Origin: Ancylobacter radicis
GTDB lineage: Bacteria; Pseudomonadota; Alphaproteobacteria; Rhizobiales; Xanthobacteraceae
NCBI RefSeq assembly: GCF_018449475.1
Contig: NZ_JAHCQH010000004.1
Span: 1 to 64,000, forward strand
Length of the DNA: 64,000 bases
Direction of reading: 5' to 3'
Under the pieces are notes generated by a model, which saw only the letters and a list, made by a program, of their open reading frames with translations, was not told where the DNA came from and made no database searches. Below, piece by piece: positions 7,065 to 15,970 of this stretch (positions are counted from its first letter, which is position 1; every line of letters begins with the position of its first letter). The translations under genes and the position numbers were made by a program.

Positions 7065-7696
7065 TGGCCGAGGCGAGCGAGACTTTTCTCACGACGGATG
7101 AACAGACACGGCTTGCCGCCGCCATCGCGCGGGCGGAGGCCGGCACGGCAGGTGAAATCCGGGTGGTGCTGTCGACCCGGCCGCTCACGGACCATGCGTT
7201 TCATGCGCTGATGTGGGCCGCGATCATCGCCTTGGTGATCCCCTGGCCGCTGGCGTTTCTGATGCCGGTCGGTGTCGCGGCCTTGCTGGCGTTTCAGGCA
7301 GGCAGCTTTCTGCTGCTCGGTGCCATGCTCGCCTTCACCCCGCTGGGCCGGCGCTGCGTGCCGGCCGTGGTCGAGCGCGCGGCGGCGCGTAAGGCCGCGC
7401 TGGATCATTTTCTCGGCTTCGGCATCCACCAGACACGAGATCGGACGGGGGTTTTGATCTTTATCGCGCTGCCGGAGCATCGGGTTGAAGTGGTGGCCGA
7501 TGAGGCCATTCACGCTCACGTCGGCACCCATGCATGGGAGGATGTGTGCACCCGCGTCCTCGCCGGGGCGCGGGCGGGCCGGCTTGCCGAGGGGATCGAG
7601 GCGGGCATTGCCGAGGCGGGGCGGCTGCTCGCCAAGCATGCGCCGCGCGGCGAGGTGGACGCGGACGAACTGCCGGACAGGGTCGTCATTCTCTGA
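7064..7696 (+). CDS. Second TPM-domain membrane protein
   Basis: A 210-residue protein that begins inside the stop of the previous gene (TGATG), with GGGGAG upstream, so translation is coupled. It starts with a TPM-like helix (LAAAIARAEAGTAGEIRVVLS), has two membrane helices at about residues 45-90 (MWAAIIALVIPWPLAFL and a second around LLAFQAGSFLLLGAML), and resumes the TPM fold with DRTGVLIFIALPEHRVEVVAD. There is no signal peptide, so the helices anchor it. It is shorter than YgcG and lacks the Gly-rich tail. With LemA and the first TPM protein it forms a three-gene operon. Confidence 0.85.
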   Translation: MAEASETFLTTDEQTRLAAAIARAEAGTAGEIRVVLSTRPLTDHAFHALMWAAIIALVIPWPLAFLMPVGVAALLAFQAGSFLLLGAMLAFTPLGRRCVPAVVERAAARKAALDHFLGFGIHQTRDRTGVLIFIALPEHRVEVVADEAIHAHVGTHAWEDVCTRVLAGARAGRLAEGIEAGIAEAGRLLAKHAPRGEVDADELPDRVVIL

Positions 7697-7714
7697 ACGG
7701 TCGGTGATCCATCG

Positions 7715-7738
7715 CGCGCGCTGAAAGGGTTGCGCGCG
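7715..7738 (+). terminator. Possible weak terminator hairpin after the lemA-TPM operon
   Basis: A 7-bp GC stem (CGCGCGC / GCGCGCG, 10-base loop) lies between the TPM gene and ilvD. Only TTGATG follows, not a T-run, so termination would be partial at best. It could also shape the ilvD leader. Confidence 0.3.
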
Positions 7739-7785
7739 TTGATGCTGAAGCGCATAAGCCCGGCCAAGAAGATTGGAGGAATTCC

Positions 7786-9618
7786 ATGCCTGCCTACCGC
7801 TCCCGTACCACCACCCATGGCCGCAACATGGCCGGCGCGCGCGGCCTCTGGCGTGCGACGGGCATGAAGGATGGCGATTTCGGCAAGCCGATCATCGCCG
7901 TGGTGAACTCCTTCACCCAATTCGTGCCCGGCCATGTGCACCTGAAGGATCTCGGCCAGCTCGTGGCGCGTGAGATCGAAGCGGCGGGTGGTGTGGCCAA
8001 GGAGTTCAACACCATCGCGGTCGATGACGGCATCGCCATGGGCCATGACGGCATGCTCTATTCGCTGCCCTCGCGCGAATTGATCGCCGACAGCGTGGAG
8101 TACATGGTCAACGCCCATTGCGCCGACGCCATGGTCTGCATCTCCAATTGCGACAAGATCACGCCGGGCATGTTGATGGCCTCGCTGCGCCTCAACATCC
8201 CCACCGTGTTCGTCTCCGGTGGGCCGATGGAAGCCGGCAAGGTGGTGCTGGGCGGCAAGACCAAGGCGCTCGACCTCGTCGATGCCATGGTGGCGGCGGC
8301 CGATGATCGCGTGTCGGACGAGGATGTGCAGGCGATCGAGCGGTCGGCCTGCCCGACCTGCGGCTCCTGCTCGGGCATGTTCACCGCCAATTCGATGAAC
8401 TGCCTGACCGAGGCGCTCGGCCTGTCGCTGCCGGGCAACGGCTCGACGCTGGCCACCCATGCCGACCGCAAGCGTCTGTTCGTCGAGGCCGGCCATCTCA
8501 TCGTCGATCTCGCCCGCCGCTATTACGAGCAGGACGATGCCGGCGTGCTGCCGCGCAACATCGCAACCTTCGCCGCCTTCGAGAACGCGATGACGCTCGA
8601 CATCGCCATGGGCGGCTCGACCAACACCGTGCTGCATCTGCTGGCCGCTGCTCATGAGGGCGAGGTGCCCTTCACCATGACGGATATCGACCGGCTGTCG
8701 CGCCGCGTGCCGGTGCTGTGCAAGGTGGCTCCCGCGATCGCCGATGTGCATATGGAAGACGTGCACCATGCGGGCGGGATCATGGGGATCCTCGGCGAAC
8801 TGGACCGCGCCGGCCTGCTCGACACCTCGGTCGGCAGCATCCATGCGCCGAGCCTCAAGGCGGCACTGGATCAGTGGGACGTCAAGCGCACCAGCAGCGC
8901 CTCCGTGCACGAGTTCTTCCGCGCCGCGCCGGGGGGGGTGCCGACGCAGGTCGCCTTCTCCCAGTCCGCCCGCTACGAGGATGTCGACACCAACCGTGAC
9001 ACGGGTGTCATCCGCAATGCCGAGCACGCCTTCTCCAAGGATGGCGGCCTTGCCGTGCTGTTCGGCAACCTCGCCGAGGATGGCTGCATCGTGAAGACGG
9101 CCGGTGTCGACGAGAGCATCCTGAAATTCACCGGCACCGCGCGGGTGTTCGAGAGCCAGGACGATGCCGTCTCCGGTATTCTCGGCAACCGGGTGAAGCC
9201 GGGCCAGATCGTGCTGATCCGCTATGAGGGCCCGCGCGGCGGGCCGGGCATGCAGGAAATGCTCTACCCGACCAGCTATCTGAAGTCGAAAGGCCTCGGC
9301 AAGGAGTGCGCGCTGATCACCGACGGGCGGTTCTCCGGCGGCTCCTCGGGCCTGTCCATCGGCCATGTCTCGCCGGAAGCGGCCGAGGGCGGCACGATCG
9401 GCCTCGTGCATGAGGGCGATACGATCGAGATCGACATTCCGAACCGGCGCATTCACCTCGCGGTCAGCGACGAGGTGCTTGCCGCCCGCCGCGCCGAGCA
9501 GGAAGCTCAGGGCTGGAAGCCTGCCGCCCCGCGCAAGCGCAACGTGACCACGGCGCTCAAGGCCTATGCGGCGCTCGCCACCAGCGCCGCCAAGGGCGCG
9601 GTGCGCCAGATACCCTGA
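7786..9618 (+). CDS. ilvD: Dihydroxy-acid dehydratase
   Basis: A 610-residue enzyme of valine/isoleucine synthesis that dehydrates 2,3-dihydroxy-3-methylvalerate and -isovalerate to 2-oxo acids. The length and opening ([20 protein letters not shown]) match the long [4Fe-4S] Escherichia coli type. Cluster ligands are visible at NCDK (Cys122) and CGSCSGM (Cys195), and the C-terminal [15 protein letters not shown] motif is intact. A strong GGAGG site 8 bases before the ATG supports the start. It appears to be a single-gene unit, with 88 bp before and about 100 bp after it. No branched-chain leader peptide was recognised in the short 5' gap. Confidence 0.97.
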   Translation: MPAYRSRTTTHGRNMAGARGLWRATGMKDGDFGKPIIAVVNSFTQFVPGHVHLKDLGQLVAREIEAAGGVAKEFNTIAVDDGIAMGHDGMLYSLPSRELIADSVEYMVNAHCADAMVCISNCDKITPGMLMASLRLNIPTVFVSGGPMEAGKVVLGGKTKALDLVDAMVAAADDRVSDEDVQAIERSACPTCGSCSGMFTANSMNCLTEALGLSLPGNGSTLATHADRKRLFVEAGHLIVDLARRYYEQDDAGVLPRNIATFAAFENAMTLDIAMGGSTNTVLHLLAAAHEGEVPFTMTDIDRLSRRVPVLCKVAPAIADVHMEDVHHAGGIMGILGELDRAGLLDTSVGSIHAPSLKAALDQWDVKRTSSASVHEFFRAAPGGVPTQVAFSQSARYEDVDTNRDTGVIRNAEHAFSKDGGLAVLFGNLAEDGCIVKTAGVDESILKFTGTARVFESQDDAVSGILGNRVKPGQIVLIRYEGPRGGPGMQEMLYPTSYLKSKGLGKECALITDGRFSGGSSGLSIGHVSPEAAEGGTIGLVHEGDTIEIDIPNRRIHLAVSDEVLAARRAEQEAQGWKPAAPRKRNVTTALKAYAALATSAAKGAVRQIP

Positions 9619-9719
9619 TCGAGTCGGCGCGCGCTGATCTTTTCGGATGGGGCGGAGCCGTCGCTTTGCCCGTCCGCCCCGTCGGCTGGGACAGCCCTCA
9701 TTTGTAAGCGGAGGCACAC

Positions 9720-10025
9720 ATGGCCGACGAAGACGACGCATATGTTTACGACGAGGCCACCGGCGAGTGGCGTCCGGCTTCCGAGCTGAAGGCGGCCGCG
9801 GCGGCGGCCTCCGAGGTGCGGGACGCCTCGGGCACCCTGCTGGCGGACGGCGATTCCGTCGTTCTCATCAAGGATCTCAAGGTCAAGGGCGCCGGCCAGA
9901 CGCTGAAGCAGGGGACGGTCATCAAGACCATCCGGCTCACCGATAACCCGGAAGAGATCGATTGCCGTCACGAGGCGATCAAGGGTCTGGTGCTGCGCAC
10001 GGAGTTCGTCCGCAAGCGCGGCTAG
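9720..10025 (+). CDS. PhnA-like (YjdM) protein lacking the zinc ribbon
   Basis: A 101-residue protein whose residues 33-101 match the PhnA/YjdM C-terminal domain (VRDASGTLLADGDSVVLIKDLKVKG ... IDCRHEAIKGLVLRTEFVRK in outline). E. coli YjdM carries an N-terminal zinc ribbon with four Cys. Here the first 32 residues are acidic and Ala-rich with no Cys (MADEDDAYVYDEATGEW). A GGAGG site precedes the ATG. Despite its old name the family is not shown to act in alkylphosphonate use. The truncated form suggests that the SH3-like C-terminal domain works alone. No functional neighbour is evident. Confidence 0.85.
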   Translation: MADEDDAYVYDEATGEWRPASELKAAAAAASEVRDASGTLLADGDSVVLIKDLKVKGAGQTLKQGTVIKTIRLTDNPEEIDCRHEAIKGLVLRTEFVRKRG

Positions 10026-10129
10026 TCGGGGTATTTTAAAACCGCCGGTGCGGGGCTCCTACCCGAAAGGGGAGTTGCGCCGCGCCGCCGGTGTGGATCA
10101 GATGGCGCATCCCAGCAGGCGGAGCGACC

Positions 10130-11452
10130 ATGGCCGACTATGTGAAAATCAGTGGATTTCTTGGCGCCTGCGTCACCGGCGTGGCGCATTTCCTCACCGA
10201 TTTGCGCAAGGCGCCGGTGCTGGACGAGAAGGCGGGGTATGGCGATTCACCGAGCCTGCCGAAGCCCAAGCCCACCCTGATTCCGGTGATGAAGATCGCC
10301 CCTGCGGTCGGCTGGCCGAAGGGGCGCCGGCCGACCCCCGCGACGGGCTTCAAGGTGGTATCATTTGCCGGCGATCTCGATCACCCCCGCTGGGTCTATG
10401 AATTGCCGAACGGCGATATCCTCGTCGCCGAAACGGCGTCACCGCCGTCACCGCCCGATGTGTTCAGCCTGCGCTGGTGGGCGATGGGTTTTGTGCTCGT
10501 GCGGGCCGGGGCGGGGGTGAAGAGTGCGAACCGCATCACCCTGCTGCGCGACGCGGATGGCGACGGCGTCGCCGAGATCAAGCTGCCCTTCCTGGAGAAC
10601 CTGAATTCGCCCTTCGGCATGGTCCTGATCGGCGACCAGTTCTATGTGGCCAATGCCGACAGTGTGGTGCGCTTCCCCTATGTGCCGGGCGCAACCCGTA
10701 TCGATGCCGCGCCGGTGAAGATCTGCGACCTTCCCGCCGGGCGAAACCACCATTGGACCAAGAGCATGGTCGCCAACAAGGCGGGCACCAAGCTCTATGT
10801 CGGCGTGGGTTCCAACTCCAATGTCGGCGAATTCGGCATGCATGAAGAGGAGAACCGCGCCAACATTCTGGAGGTCGACATCGCCACGGGAGCGGTGCGC
10901 GTCTTCGCGGGCGGTCTTCGCAACCCTGTGGGCATGGACTGGAATCCGGTCACCGGCGAGCTGTGGACCAGCGTCAATGAGCGCGACGAGATCGGCGACG
11001 ACCTCGTGCCGGACTATATGACCTCGGTGAAGGACGGCGCCTTCTATGGCTGGCCCTACAGTTATTGGGGCCAGACCGTCGACGAGCGGGTGAAGCCGCA
11101 ACGGCCCGATCTCGTGGCCAAGGCGCTCAAGCCGGACTATGCGCTGGGCTGCCACACGGCGTCCCTCGGCTTGACCTTCGTCGATGATGATCGCTTCGGC
11201 GCGCGCTTCCGCAACGGCGTGTTCATCGGCCAGCATGGCTCATGGAACCGCAACCCGCCCTCGGGCTATCGCGTCATTTTCATACCGTTCGCCGATGGCA
11301 AGCCGGCCGGTGAACCGGAGGAAATCCTTGGCGACTTCCGGGTCGATGGCAAGGCGCTCGGCCGTCCGGTGGGCGTGCTGGTGGACAAGCGGGGCGGGCT
11401 GCTGGTGGTGGACGATGTCGGCGACTGCATCTGGCGCGTGACGCCCGCCTGA
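10130..11452 (+). CDS. Sorbosone dehydrogenase-like (PQQ-type beta-propeller) protein
   Basis: A 440-residue protein. From about residue 70 it shows the six-bladed propeller of the glucose/sorbosone dehydrogenase family: GFKVVSFAGDLDHPRWVYELPNGDILVAE, NSPFGMVLIGDQFYVAN, GLRNPVGMDWNPVTGELW and HGSWNRNPPSGYRVIF (outline only). These proteins oxidise sugars with PQQ and donate electrons to the respiratory chain. The N-terminus (MADYVKISGFLGACVTGVAHFL) has a short hydrophobic helix and may be an anchor. The ATG at 10130 follows GGAG by 5 bases. No PQQ synthesis genes lie nearby. Catalytic function is inferred from the family only. Confidence 0.85.
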   Translation: MADYVKISGFLGACVTGVAHFLTDLRKAPVLDEKAGYGDSPSLPKPKPTLIPVMKIAPAVGWPKGRRPTPATGFKVVSFAGDLDHPRWVYELPNGDILVAETASPPSPPDVFSLRWWAMGFVLVRAGAGVKSANRITLLRDADGDGVAEIKLPFLENLNSPFGMVLIGDQFYVANADSVVRFPYVPGATRIDAAPVKICDLPAGRNHHWTKSMVANKAGTKLYVGVGSNSNVGEFGMHEEENRANILEVDIATGAVRVFAGGLRNPVGMDWNPVTGELWTSVNERDEIGDDLVPDYMTSVKDGAFYGWPYSYWGQTVDERVKPQRPDLVAKALKPDYALGCHTASLGLTFVDDDRFGARFRNGVFIGQHGSWNRNPPSGYRVIFIPFADGKPAGEPEEILGDFRVDGKALGRPVGVLVDKRGGLLVVDDVGDCIWRVTPA

Positions 11453-11486
11453 CCACCGACCGCGGTTTCCACGAAAACAGACGCCG

Positions 11487-11512
11487 GCGCCGGACGGGTC
11501 CGGCACCGGCGC
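11487..11512 (+). terminator. Possible terminator after the sorbosone dehydrogenase-like gene
   Basis: A 7-bp inverted repeat (GCGCCGG / CCGGCGC) with a 12-base loop lies 35 bases past the stop. There is no T-run, so intrinsic termination is uncertain. The following 145 bp to the convergent minus-strand gene show nothing else. Confidence 0.3.
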
Positions 11513-11657
11513 AAGTTGGGCCCTGGACCGCGGGAGGGGGAGAGCGGTCCGCCGGGATAAGGCCGCAGCGGGGGAGCTACGGCTTTCGGTAATAAGATAC
11601 CTCAGAGGTCATCCGGAGGTCGTTGAGCGGGTGACAGAAGCTGCCACCCGGTCACGA

Positions 11658-12197
11658 TCACGCGCCGCGGCAGGGCTTGTAGCCGGCGGCGAGCAGTTCG
11701 CCACGGGAGAACACCACCCAGTCGCGGGCCGGCGGCGTGAAGGCTGCGCGGGCCTTCTCACGCGCCCAGTTCGGCAGCGCGACGTAGTTGGCGCGGGTCT
11801 GCGTATCGGCGAGCGCCCAGGCGGCCTTATCGCCGCGCAGACCATCCACCGGACGGGCGGCGTGGAGCGAAATCTCGGCCGAACGACCGACGCAGACCTG
11901 GTTCTTGGGCAGCGAGAGCACGACGAGGCCGCAGGCCGACTCGCACACGCCGGTGAGCTGGACCTGACGCTTCCCGATGGAGGCGCGCAGCTTCATGCTG
12001 TCGAGCTCGGTGCCGCCCTTGTGATGCCAGATTTCGAGGGCCGAGCCGCTCTGGCCGCCCTGCTCGAAAACCTTGTTGCCATCGCCGCGCTGCGGGATCA
12101 TCTGCCAGTCACCCCAGCTCGCGCCGCCGTAATACTGAGCAGATGCCGGCATCGCAAGGCCGAGGCTGATGAAGAGAGCGATAATGATCTTTTTCAT
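11658..12197 (-). CDS. Secreted protein of unknown function
   Basis: A 179-residue protein with a clear signal peptide (MKKIIIALFISLGLAMPASA, cleavage after residue 20). The mature part contains a Cys pair in GVCESACGLVVLSL, then NQVCVGRSAEISLHAA. This resembles the G-x-C-x-SAC ... VCV-x-x-x-A-x-x-x-HAA pattern of ClpP-fold-like periplasmic proteins of COG3904, although here the fold is only suggested. A C-terminal Cys lies in YKPCRGA. No strong Shine-Dalgarno is seen; GGGAA lies about 17 bases up. It stands alone, convergent with the preceding gene. I do not recognise a function. Confidence 0.75.
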   Translation of the reverse strand: MKKIIIALFISLGLAMPASAQYYGGASWGDWQMIPQRGDGNKVFEQGGQSGSALEIWHHKGGTELDSMKLRASIGKRQVQLTGVCESACGLVVLSLPKNQVCVGRSAEISLHAARPVDGLRGDKAAWALADTQTRANYVALPNWAREKARAAFTPPARDWVVFSRGELLAAGYKPCRGA

Positions 12198-12546
12198 TGT
12201 AGTACTAGATTCCCGTTGCCTATGTTGAATCAGTCAAAATTGACATTGATTGTCCCGACCGAGGCTGGGATTGCGGTCAGCCCCGCGACTAACGCCACGT
12301 TCGGCTTGCCGCGACTGCCGGTATGCACAAGCGAACTTGCGCGAAACTGTCGTGATGTGAATTGAGGGCACGCGCGATCGGCTGGCCGGCCGAAGCTCGT
12401 CCCGCTTTGTGGTGATAGGTAATATGAAACCGTCAGATGCGTGGCGTATTGGACAACGGGTCTCTCGCCGTAATAGCGCCGACTTCGCAGGCTGCTGTGT
12501 GGTTCTGCCGTTCGGTCAACGGAGCGGCGTTTTCGGAGTGTTTTCG
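12198..12546. other. 349-bp intergenic region with divergent promoters expected
   Basis: The region separates the minus-strand secreted protein from the plus-strand SIMPL gene, so both promoters must lie here. A TTGACA is present on the plus strand at 12240-12245, and a TTGACT on the minus strand overlaps it (12243 to 12238) in an imperfect inverted repeat GTCAAAATTGAC. No matching -10 boxes are clear. The frame upstream of the SIMPL gene stays open to 12409 but does not look like protein. Confidence 0.4.
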
Positions 12547-13269
12547 ATGCTTGTGCGCCGCGTGTCTCTCTGTGCCGTCCTGCTGGTTGCCAGTTTTGTT
12601 CCGCTAGCGGCGCAGGAGCTGCCCTCGGCTCCGCGGCGGCAAATTATTACCGTCAGTGGCGAAGGAATCGTGCGGGCGGTGCCGGATATGGCGAGCTTTT
12701 CCAGCGGGGTGGTGAGCGAGGCGAAGACCGCGCGCGAGGCGCTCGACGCCAATTCGCAGGCGGTGGGAGCGATGGTTGCTGCGATCAAGGAGGCCGGGAT
12801 CGAGGCGCGCGATATCGCGACCTCCGGCTTCTCGGTCCAGCCGCGCTACGCGCCGCCGCGCAAGGACGGCACCGGGGAGCAAAATATTACCGGCTACGAG
12901 GTGCGCAACACCGTCACCGTGCGGGTGCGCGATCTGGCGCGCCTCGGCGATCTGCTCGACAAGGTGGTGACGACGGGGGCCAACCAGATCGACGGCGTCT
13001 CCTTCGACATCGCCGAACCCGTCAAATTGCAGGAAGAGGCGCGTGTGGCCGCGGTGAAGGATGCCCGGCGGCAGGCGGAGATCATGGCCGAGGCGGGCGG
13101 TGTCAGGCTCGTGCGGGTGCTGTCCATGACCGCCGACGGCGCCAGCGCCCCGCCGATGCGGCGCATGATGGCCGCTCAAATGATGAAGGCGGAATCGGTG
13201 CCGGTCGAGGCCGGCGAGAGCGAGATTCGTGCTGGCGTCACCGTGACTTACGAGATCGAGCCGCGCTAG
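12547..13269 (+). CDS. SIMPL-domain (DUF541) periplasmic protein
   Basis: A 240-residue protein with a signal peptide (MLVRRVSLCAVLLVASFVPLAA, cleavage near residue 22). The rest is a SIMPL domain: ITVSGEGIVRAVPDMASFSSGVVSE at the start, a middle TSGFSVQPRY and GYEVRNTVTVRVRDLARLGDLLDKVV, and a terminal VTVTYEIEPR. The E. coli relative YggE lowers oxidative stress by an unknown means. The ATG at 12547 starts directly at the signal peptide; the open frame before it is unlikely to be coding. The last 4 bases overlap the end of the convergent kinase gene. Confidence 0.9.
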   Translation: MLVRRVSLCAVLLVASFVPLAAQELPSAPRRQIITVSGEGIVRAVPDMASFSSGVVSEAKTAREALDANSQAVGAMVAAIKEAGIEARDIATSGFSVQPRYAPPRKDGTGEQNITGYEVRNTVTVRVRDLARLGDLLDKVVTTGANQIDGVSFDIAEPVKLQEEARVAAVKDARRQAEIMAEAGGVRLVRVLSMTADGASAPPMRRMMAAQMMKAESVPVEAGESEIRAGVTVTYEIEPR

Positions 13270-14219
13270 GCAGCCGGCCCGGTCGCCGGGCGCGGCGGCA
13301 TCAGCAGCCGTAGCGCGCCCGGTAATATGTTATAGTTCAGCGGCATGGTTTCGCGGTCGAGTTCGCCATCGGTCGAGACCCAGGAACGGGACCGGTTGTG
13401 GCGCACGACGGTGATGGAACGGCCGGCAAGGCTGACAATGCCGGGATTTCCCCGCCAGTTGTCGGTGACCATGTCGGCGCCGGCCTTGAGCAAAGCGAGG
13501 GCGCCGCGATCCTCGGCGATGTGGATTTCCAGCAGCCCCTCGTCGAGCCGCCCGCGCCGCCAGCCGGGCCCGGTGAAGCGGTTCACGGATACCAGCGCGG
13601 CAAAGGCGCTGAAGCTGTGCGCGGTGCCGTCAATGGTGACGTCGAGTTCCATCCGGCCGGAACGGCGGATGGCGTGGAAGGCGGCGAAGGCCACGGCAAA
13701 AAACCGCCAGAGCTTCAGCTTGCGCGCGGCTTCACGCGCCCGCGCCATCTGGCTGAAGAAGCCCATGCCGGAAATCGTGTGAAACATCTTGCCGTTAAGC
13801 GTGGCGAGATCGACCGTGGACGGCTGCGCCTCGTCGAGCGCGGCAAGGGCGGCCTCCAGCTCCATCGGCATGCCGATATCATGCGCCAGCAGGTTGAGCG
13901 TGCCGAGCGGCAGGATGCCGAGCACCTTGTCCGACCCATCGAGGCTGCTGACCGCCAGATTGACGCTGCCGTCGCCGCCGCCGACGATCACGGTATCATG
14001 TTGCCCCCGACCGGATTCCCGGATGGAGCGCAGCAGGTTCTTGCCGCTCAGCAGATGGACTTCAAGCGTGCGCCCTTCCTTGCCGAGTTCGCGCTCGACG
14101 AGGTCGCGCACCGCCTCGCCGCCACGGTCCAGCAGGGTCCCGGCGCGGGCGTTGAGCAGCACGAGGACGTGGCGCATGGACGGGGCCGTGGCGTCGGCTG
14201 CGCGGGCGTTGCTCTGCAT
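13266..14219 (-). CDS. Diacylglycerol/lipid kinase-family protein
   Basis: A 317-residue protein of the DAGK catalytic family, which phosphorylates diacylglycerol or other lipids with ATP. The nucleotide-binding motif GGGDGS is at residues 80-85, after LVLLNARAGTLLDRGG. LGILPLGTLNLLAHDIGMP is the family's LGTxN segment. The C-terminal domain holds GNPGIVSLAGRSITV and ELDRETMPL. I chose the ATG at 14219, with GGAAG upstream; an ATG at 14177 (MRHVLVLLN) is a close alternative. The longer open frame upstream is only the antisense of the next gene. It is convergent with the SIMPL gene, with overlapping ends. The substrate is unknown. Confidence 0.88.
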   Translation of the reverse strand: MQSNARAADATAPSMRHVLVLLNARAGTLLDRGGEAVRDLVERELGKEGRTLEVHLLSGKNLLRSIRESGRGQHDTVIVGGGDGSVNLAVSSLDGSDKVLGILPLGTLNLLAHDIGMPMELEAALAALDEAQPSTVDLATLNGKMFHTISGMGFFSQMARAREAARKLKLWRFFAVAFAAFHAIRRSGRMELDVTIDGTAHSFSAFAALVSVNRFTGPGWRRGRLDEGLLEIHIAEDRGALALLKAGADMVTDNWRGNPGIVSLAGRSITVVRHNRSRSWVSTDGELDRETMPLNYNILPGALRLLMPPRPATGPAA

Positions 14220-14333
14220 GTTCGGCTTCCGGGAAGGGGAGAGGGTCAGGGACGCGGTAGATAGTGCGGATTGCGGAGGGGGCGAGGATAAGGCACTGAT
14301 TCCGGCATCTTTCCGGCAGGAGGCGACGCCATC

Positions 14334-14729
14334 ATGGCGGATAACCGCGCGACATTCCCCATCATCCGGCTGCGCGCCGGCATTCTTGTGCTTGTGGCGC
14401 TTACATTTATTTCCGTCAGCGCCGGCCGGTGGATGGCGACGCTGTTCTCGCTCGGCTGGGGCTGGGCGGCGCTGATCGGCGTCGCGGTGGCGGTGCTGAT
14501 CGCGCTGATCGTCTCGCGCCTCGACCGTGTGGCCTATTTCGGCATCGCGGTGCTGATCATCCTGTTCGCCAGCTACACCGCCTATGATTTCGCCCGTGGG
14601 CCGGTCGACTGGTCGCAGGGGTCGGCGCTGCTGCTGGCGCTGATTCCGGCCGTTCTGCTCGGCGCCGCCTTCTGGGATTTCCGCCATTTCGTGCGCGAGG
14701 TGCGGGCCTGGGCGAACAGCCGGAGCTGA
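14334..14729 (+). CDS. Small membrane protein, four helices
   Basis: A 131-residue protein with hydrophobic helices at about 14-33 (AGILVLVALTFISV), 42-60 (GWAALIGVAVAVLIALIV), 66-84 (VAYFGIAVLIILFAS) and 98-115 (ALLLALIPAVLLGAAFW), and a charged tail. AGGAGG lies upstream of the ATG. It is divergent from the lipid kinase, and the 114-bp gap probably holds both promoters. I do not recognise a family and infer only an inner-membrane location. Confidence 0.75.
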   Translation: MADNRATFPIIRLRAGILVLVALTFISVSAGRWMATLFSLGWGWAALIGVAVAVLIALIVSRLDRVAYFGIAVLIILFASYTAYDFARGPVDWSQGSALLLALIPAVLLGAAFWDFRHFVREVRAWANSRS

Positions 14730-14891
14730 TCGGAAGGGGGCCATTCGGCCCGCACCCGGACGGGTGTGGCTCTCGGTGTTTTATTACCTCCTTACGTGCC
14801 GCTTTATCGTCCGGGGTGCGGAGTTCGCCTGTTTTTCTGTTGGTGAACAAACGGCCAGTGAGGCCGATGAGGTGGACGATCAGGCCGAAGA

Positions 14892-14947
14892 GTCGCATCA
14901 GACCCGTCGCATCAGACCCGTCGCGTCAGACCCGTTGCGTCGGACCC
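14892..14947 (+). repeat. 14-bp tandem repeat, four copies
   Basis: The unit GTCGCATCAGACCC is present at 14892-14905 and 14906-14919 (identical), with two diverged copies at 14920-14933 and 14934-14947. It lies in the 248-bp gap between the membrane protein and the convergent Sel1 gene, 31 bp past that gene's stop. It is a small minisatellite with no visible coding role. The rest of the gap shows nothing recognisable. Confidence 0.85.
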
Positions 14948-14977
14948 AGGGTCGCCCCGCCGGATCGGCGCGTGCCT

Positions 14978-15970
14978 CTAGCGGAGGACGAGACGGCGCA
15001 GGCCGAGGGTCAGCCGGCGGCGCAGCCGATGCAGCAGCGGGCGGGGATCGGCCGGGCGCGGCGCGGCGGGAGGGACGGGCAGGGGGGCGCTTTCCACCTG
15101 CCGCGCCTGCGTGAACCAGAGGCGGGCGCCTTCCGGGTCGGCGGGGCCGCCCAGCCCTTCGGCCAGCGCCGAGGCATAGGCCCGCAGGTCGCCCGCCTCG
15201 CCGGTGGCGCAGGCCCGCTCCAGCGCCCGCCGGGCCACCTGTTGCAGGGCCGGGATGCCTGAGGTGCGCAGGCCCGCCCCGACATTGCGGCAGAAGGCCG
15301 GGACGCCGCTCTCCACCGCCTGCTCGAACCAGGGAAGGGCGGCGGCCAGGTCTCCGCTGCGCTCCAGCAGCAGCCGCGCATAATCGAACTGGCCGCGATA
15401 ATCGCCGCCCTCGGCGCCCCGCCGGTACCAGCGCAGCGCCGCGGCGGGACGGGCCGGGCGGTCCCAGCCCTGCTCCAGATAGCGCCCGATCATGGTCATC
15501 GACTTCACGTGGCGACCCATATGGCGCCCGCGCGCCGCGCGCACGAACCAGACTAGCGCCTGCGCCCGGTCCGGGGCGACGCCGTGGCCGTCGAGCAGCA
15601 GGCAGGCGAGGTTGAACTGGCCCCAGCCATGGCCCTTTTCCGCCGCCGCGCGGTAATGCCGGGCGGCTTCCGACGGGTCGGCCGGCACGCCCCAGCCGCG
15701 CTCATGGCAGCGGCCGACCATGTTGATTCCCTCCGCGCTGCCGGCCGCTGCCGCGATGGAGAACCAGCGCAGGCCGGCCTGCGGATCGCGCGGCACGCCA
15801 TGGCCGTCCAGCAGCATCTGGCCGAAAGCGAGCTGGGCGTTGATGAGGCCGTTGAGCGCGGCGGCCTCGACCCAGCGGGCGGCCTGCTCGGGCCCCTCAC
15901 TGATGCGCGCGCGCAACACATCCGGGCCCATTCGTTTCAGCTCGGTAAAGGAAATCCACGTCGCGCGCAC
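14978..15970 (-). CDS. Sel1-repeat protein beside an iron-uptake receptor
   Basis: A 330-residue protein made of about six Sel1-like repeats, for example GLINAQLAFGQMLLDGHGV, GINMVGRCHERGWGV and WGQFNLACLLLDGHGV, each followed by an ALRWF-type helix. Such repeats form alpha-solenoids that bind other proteins. No signal peptide is visible, so it is probably cytoplasmic. The start is a GTG at 15970 with AAGGA upstream; an ATG at 15931 is possible. It is divergent from the TonB-dependent receptor across 256 bp. Sel1/TPR genes are often found with piuA/piuC-type iron genes, which suggests a shared iron response. The C-terminal 40 residues are Pro/Arg-rich. Confidence 0.82.
   Translation of the reverse strand: MRATWISFTELKRMGPDVLRARISEGPEQAARWVEAAALNGLINAQLAFGQMLLDGHGVPRDPQAGLRWFSIAAAAGSAEGINMVGRCHERGWGVPADPSEAARHYRAAAEKGHGWGQFNLACLLLDGHGVAPDRAQALVWFVRAARGRHMGRHVKSMTMIGRYLEQGWDRPARPAAALRWYRRGAEGGDYRGQFDYARLLLERSGDLAAALPWFEQAVESGVPAFCRNVGAGLRTSGIPALQQVARRALERACATGEAGDLRAYASALAEGLGGPADPEGARLWFTQARQVESAPLPVPPAAPRPADPRPLLHRLRRRLTLGLRRLVLR

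Noticed and set aside
7697-7785. Attenuator with leader peptide before ilvD
   Set aside because: No frame rich in Ile, Leu or Val codons and no T-run after the stem.
7516-9741. 741-codon minus-strand frame
   Set aside because: It is antisense to ilvD with His/Arg-rich low-complexity sequence and no family signature.
14220-14744. N-terminal extension of the lipid kinase frame
   Set aside because: It is antisense to the membrane protein at 14334; the kinase fold begins near 14219.
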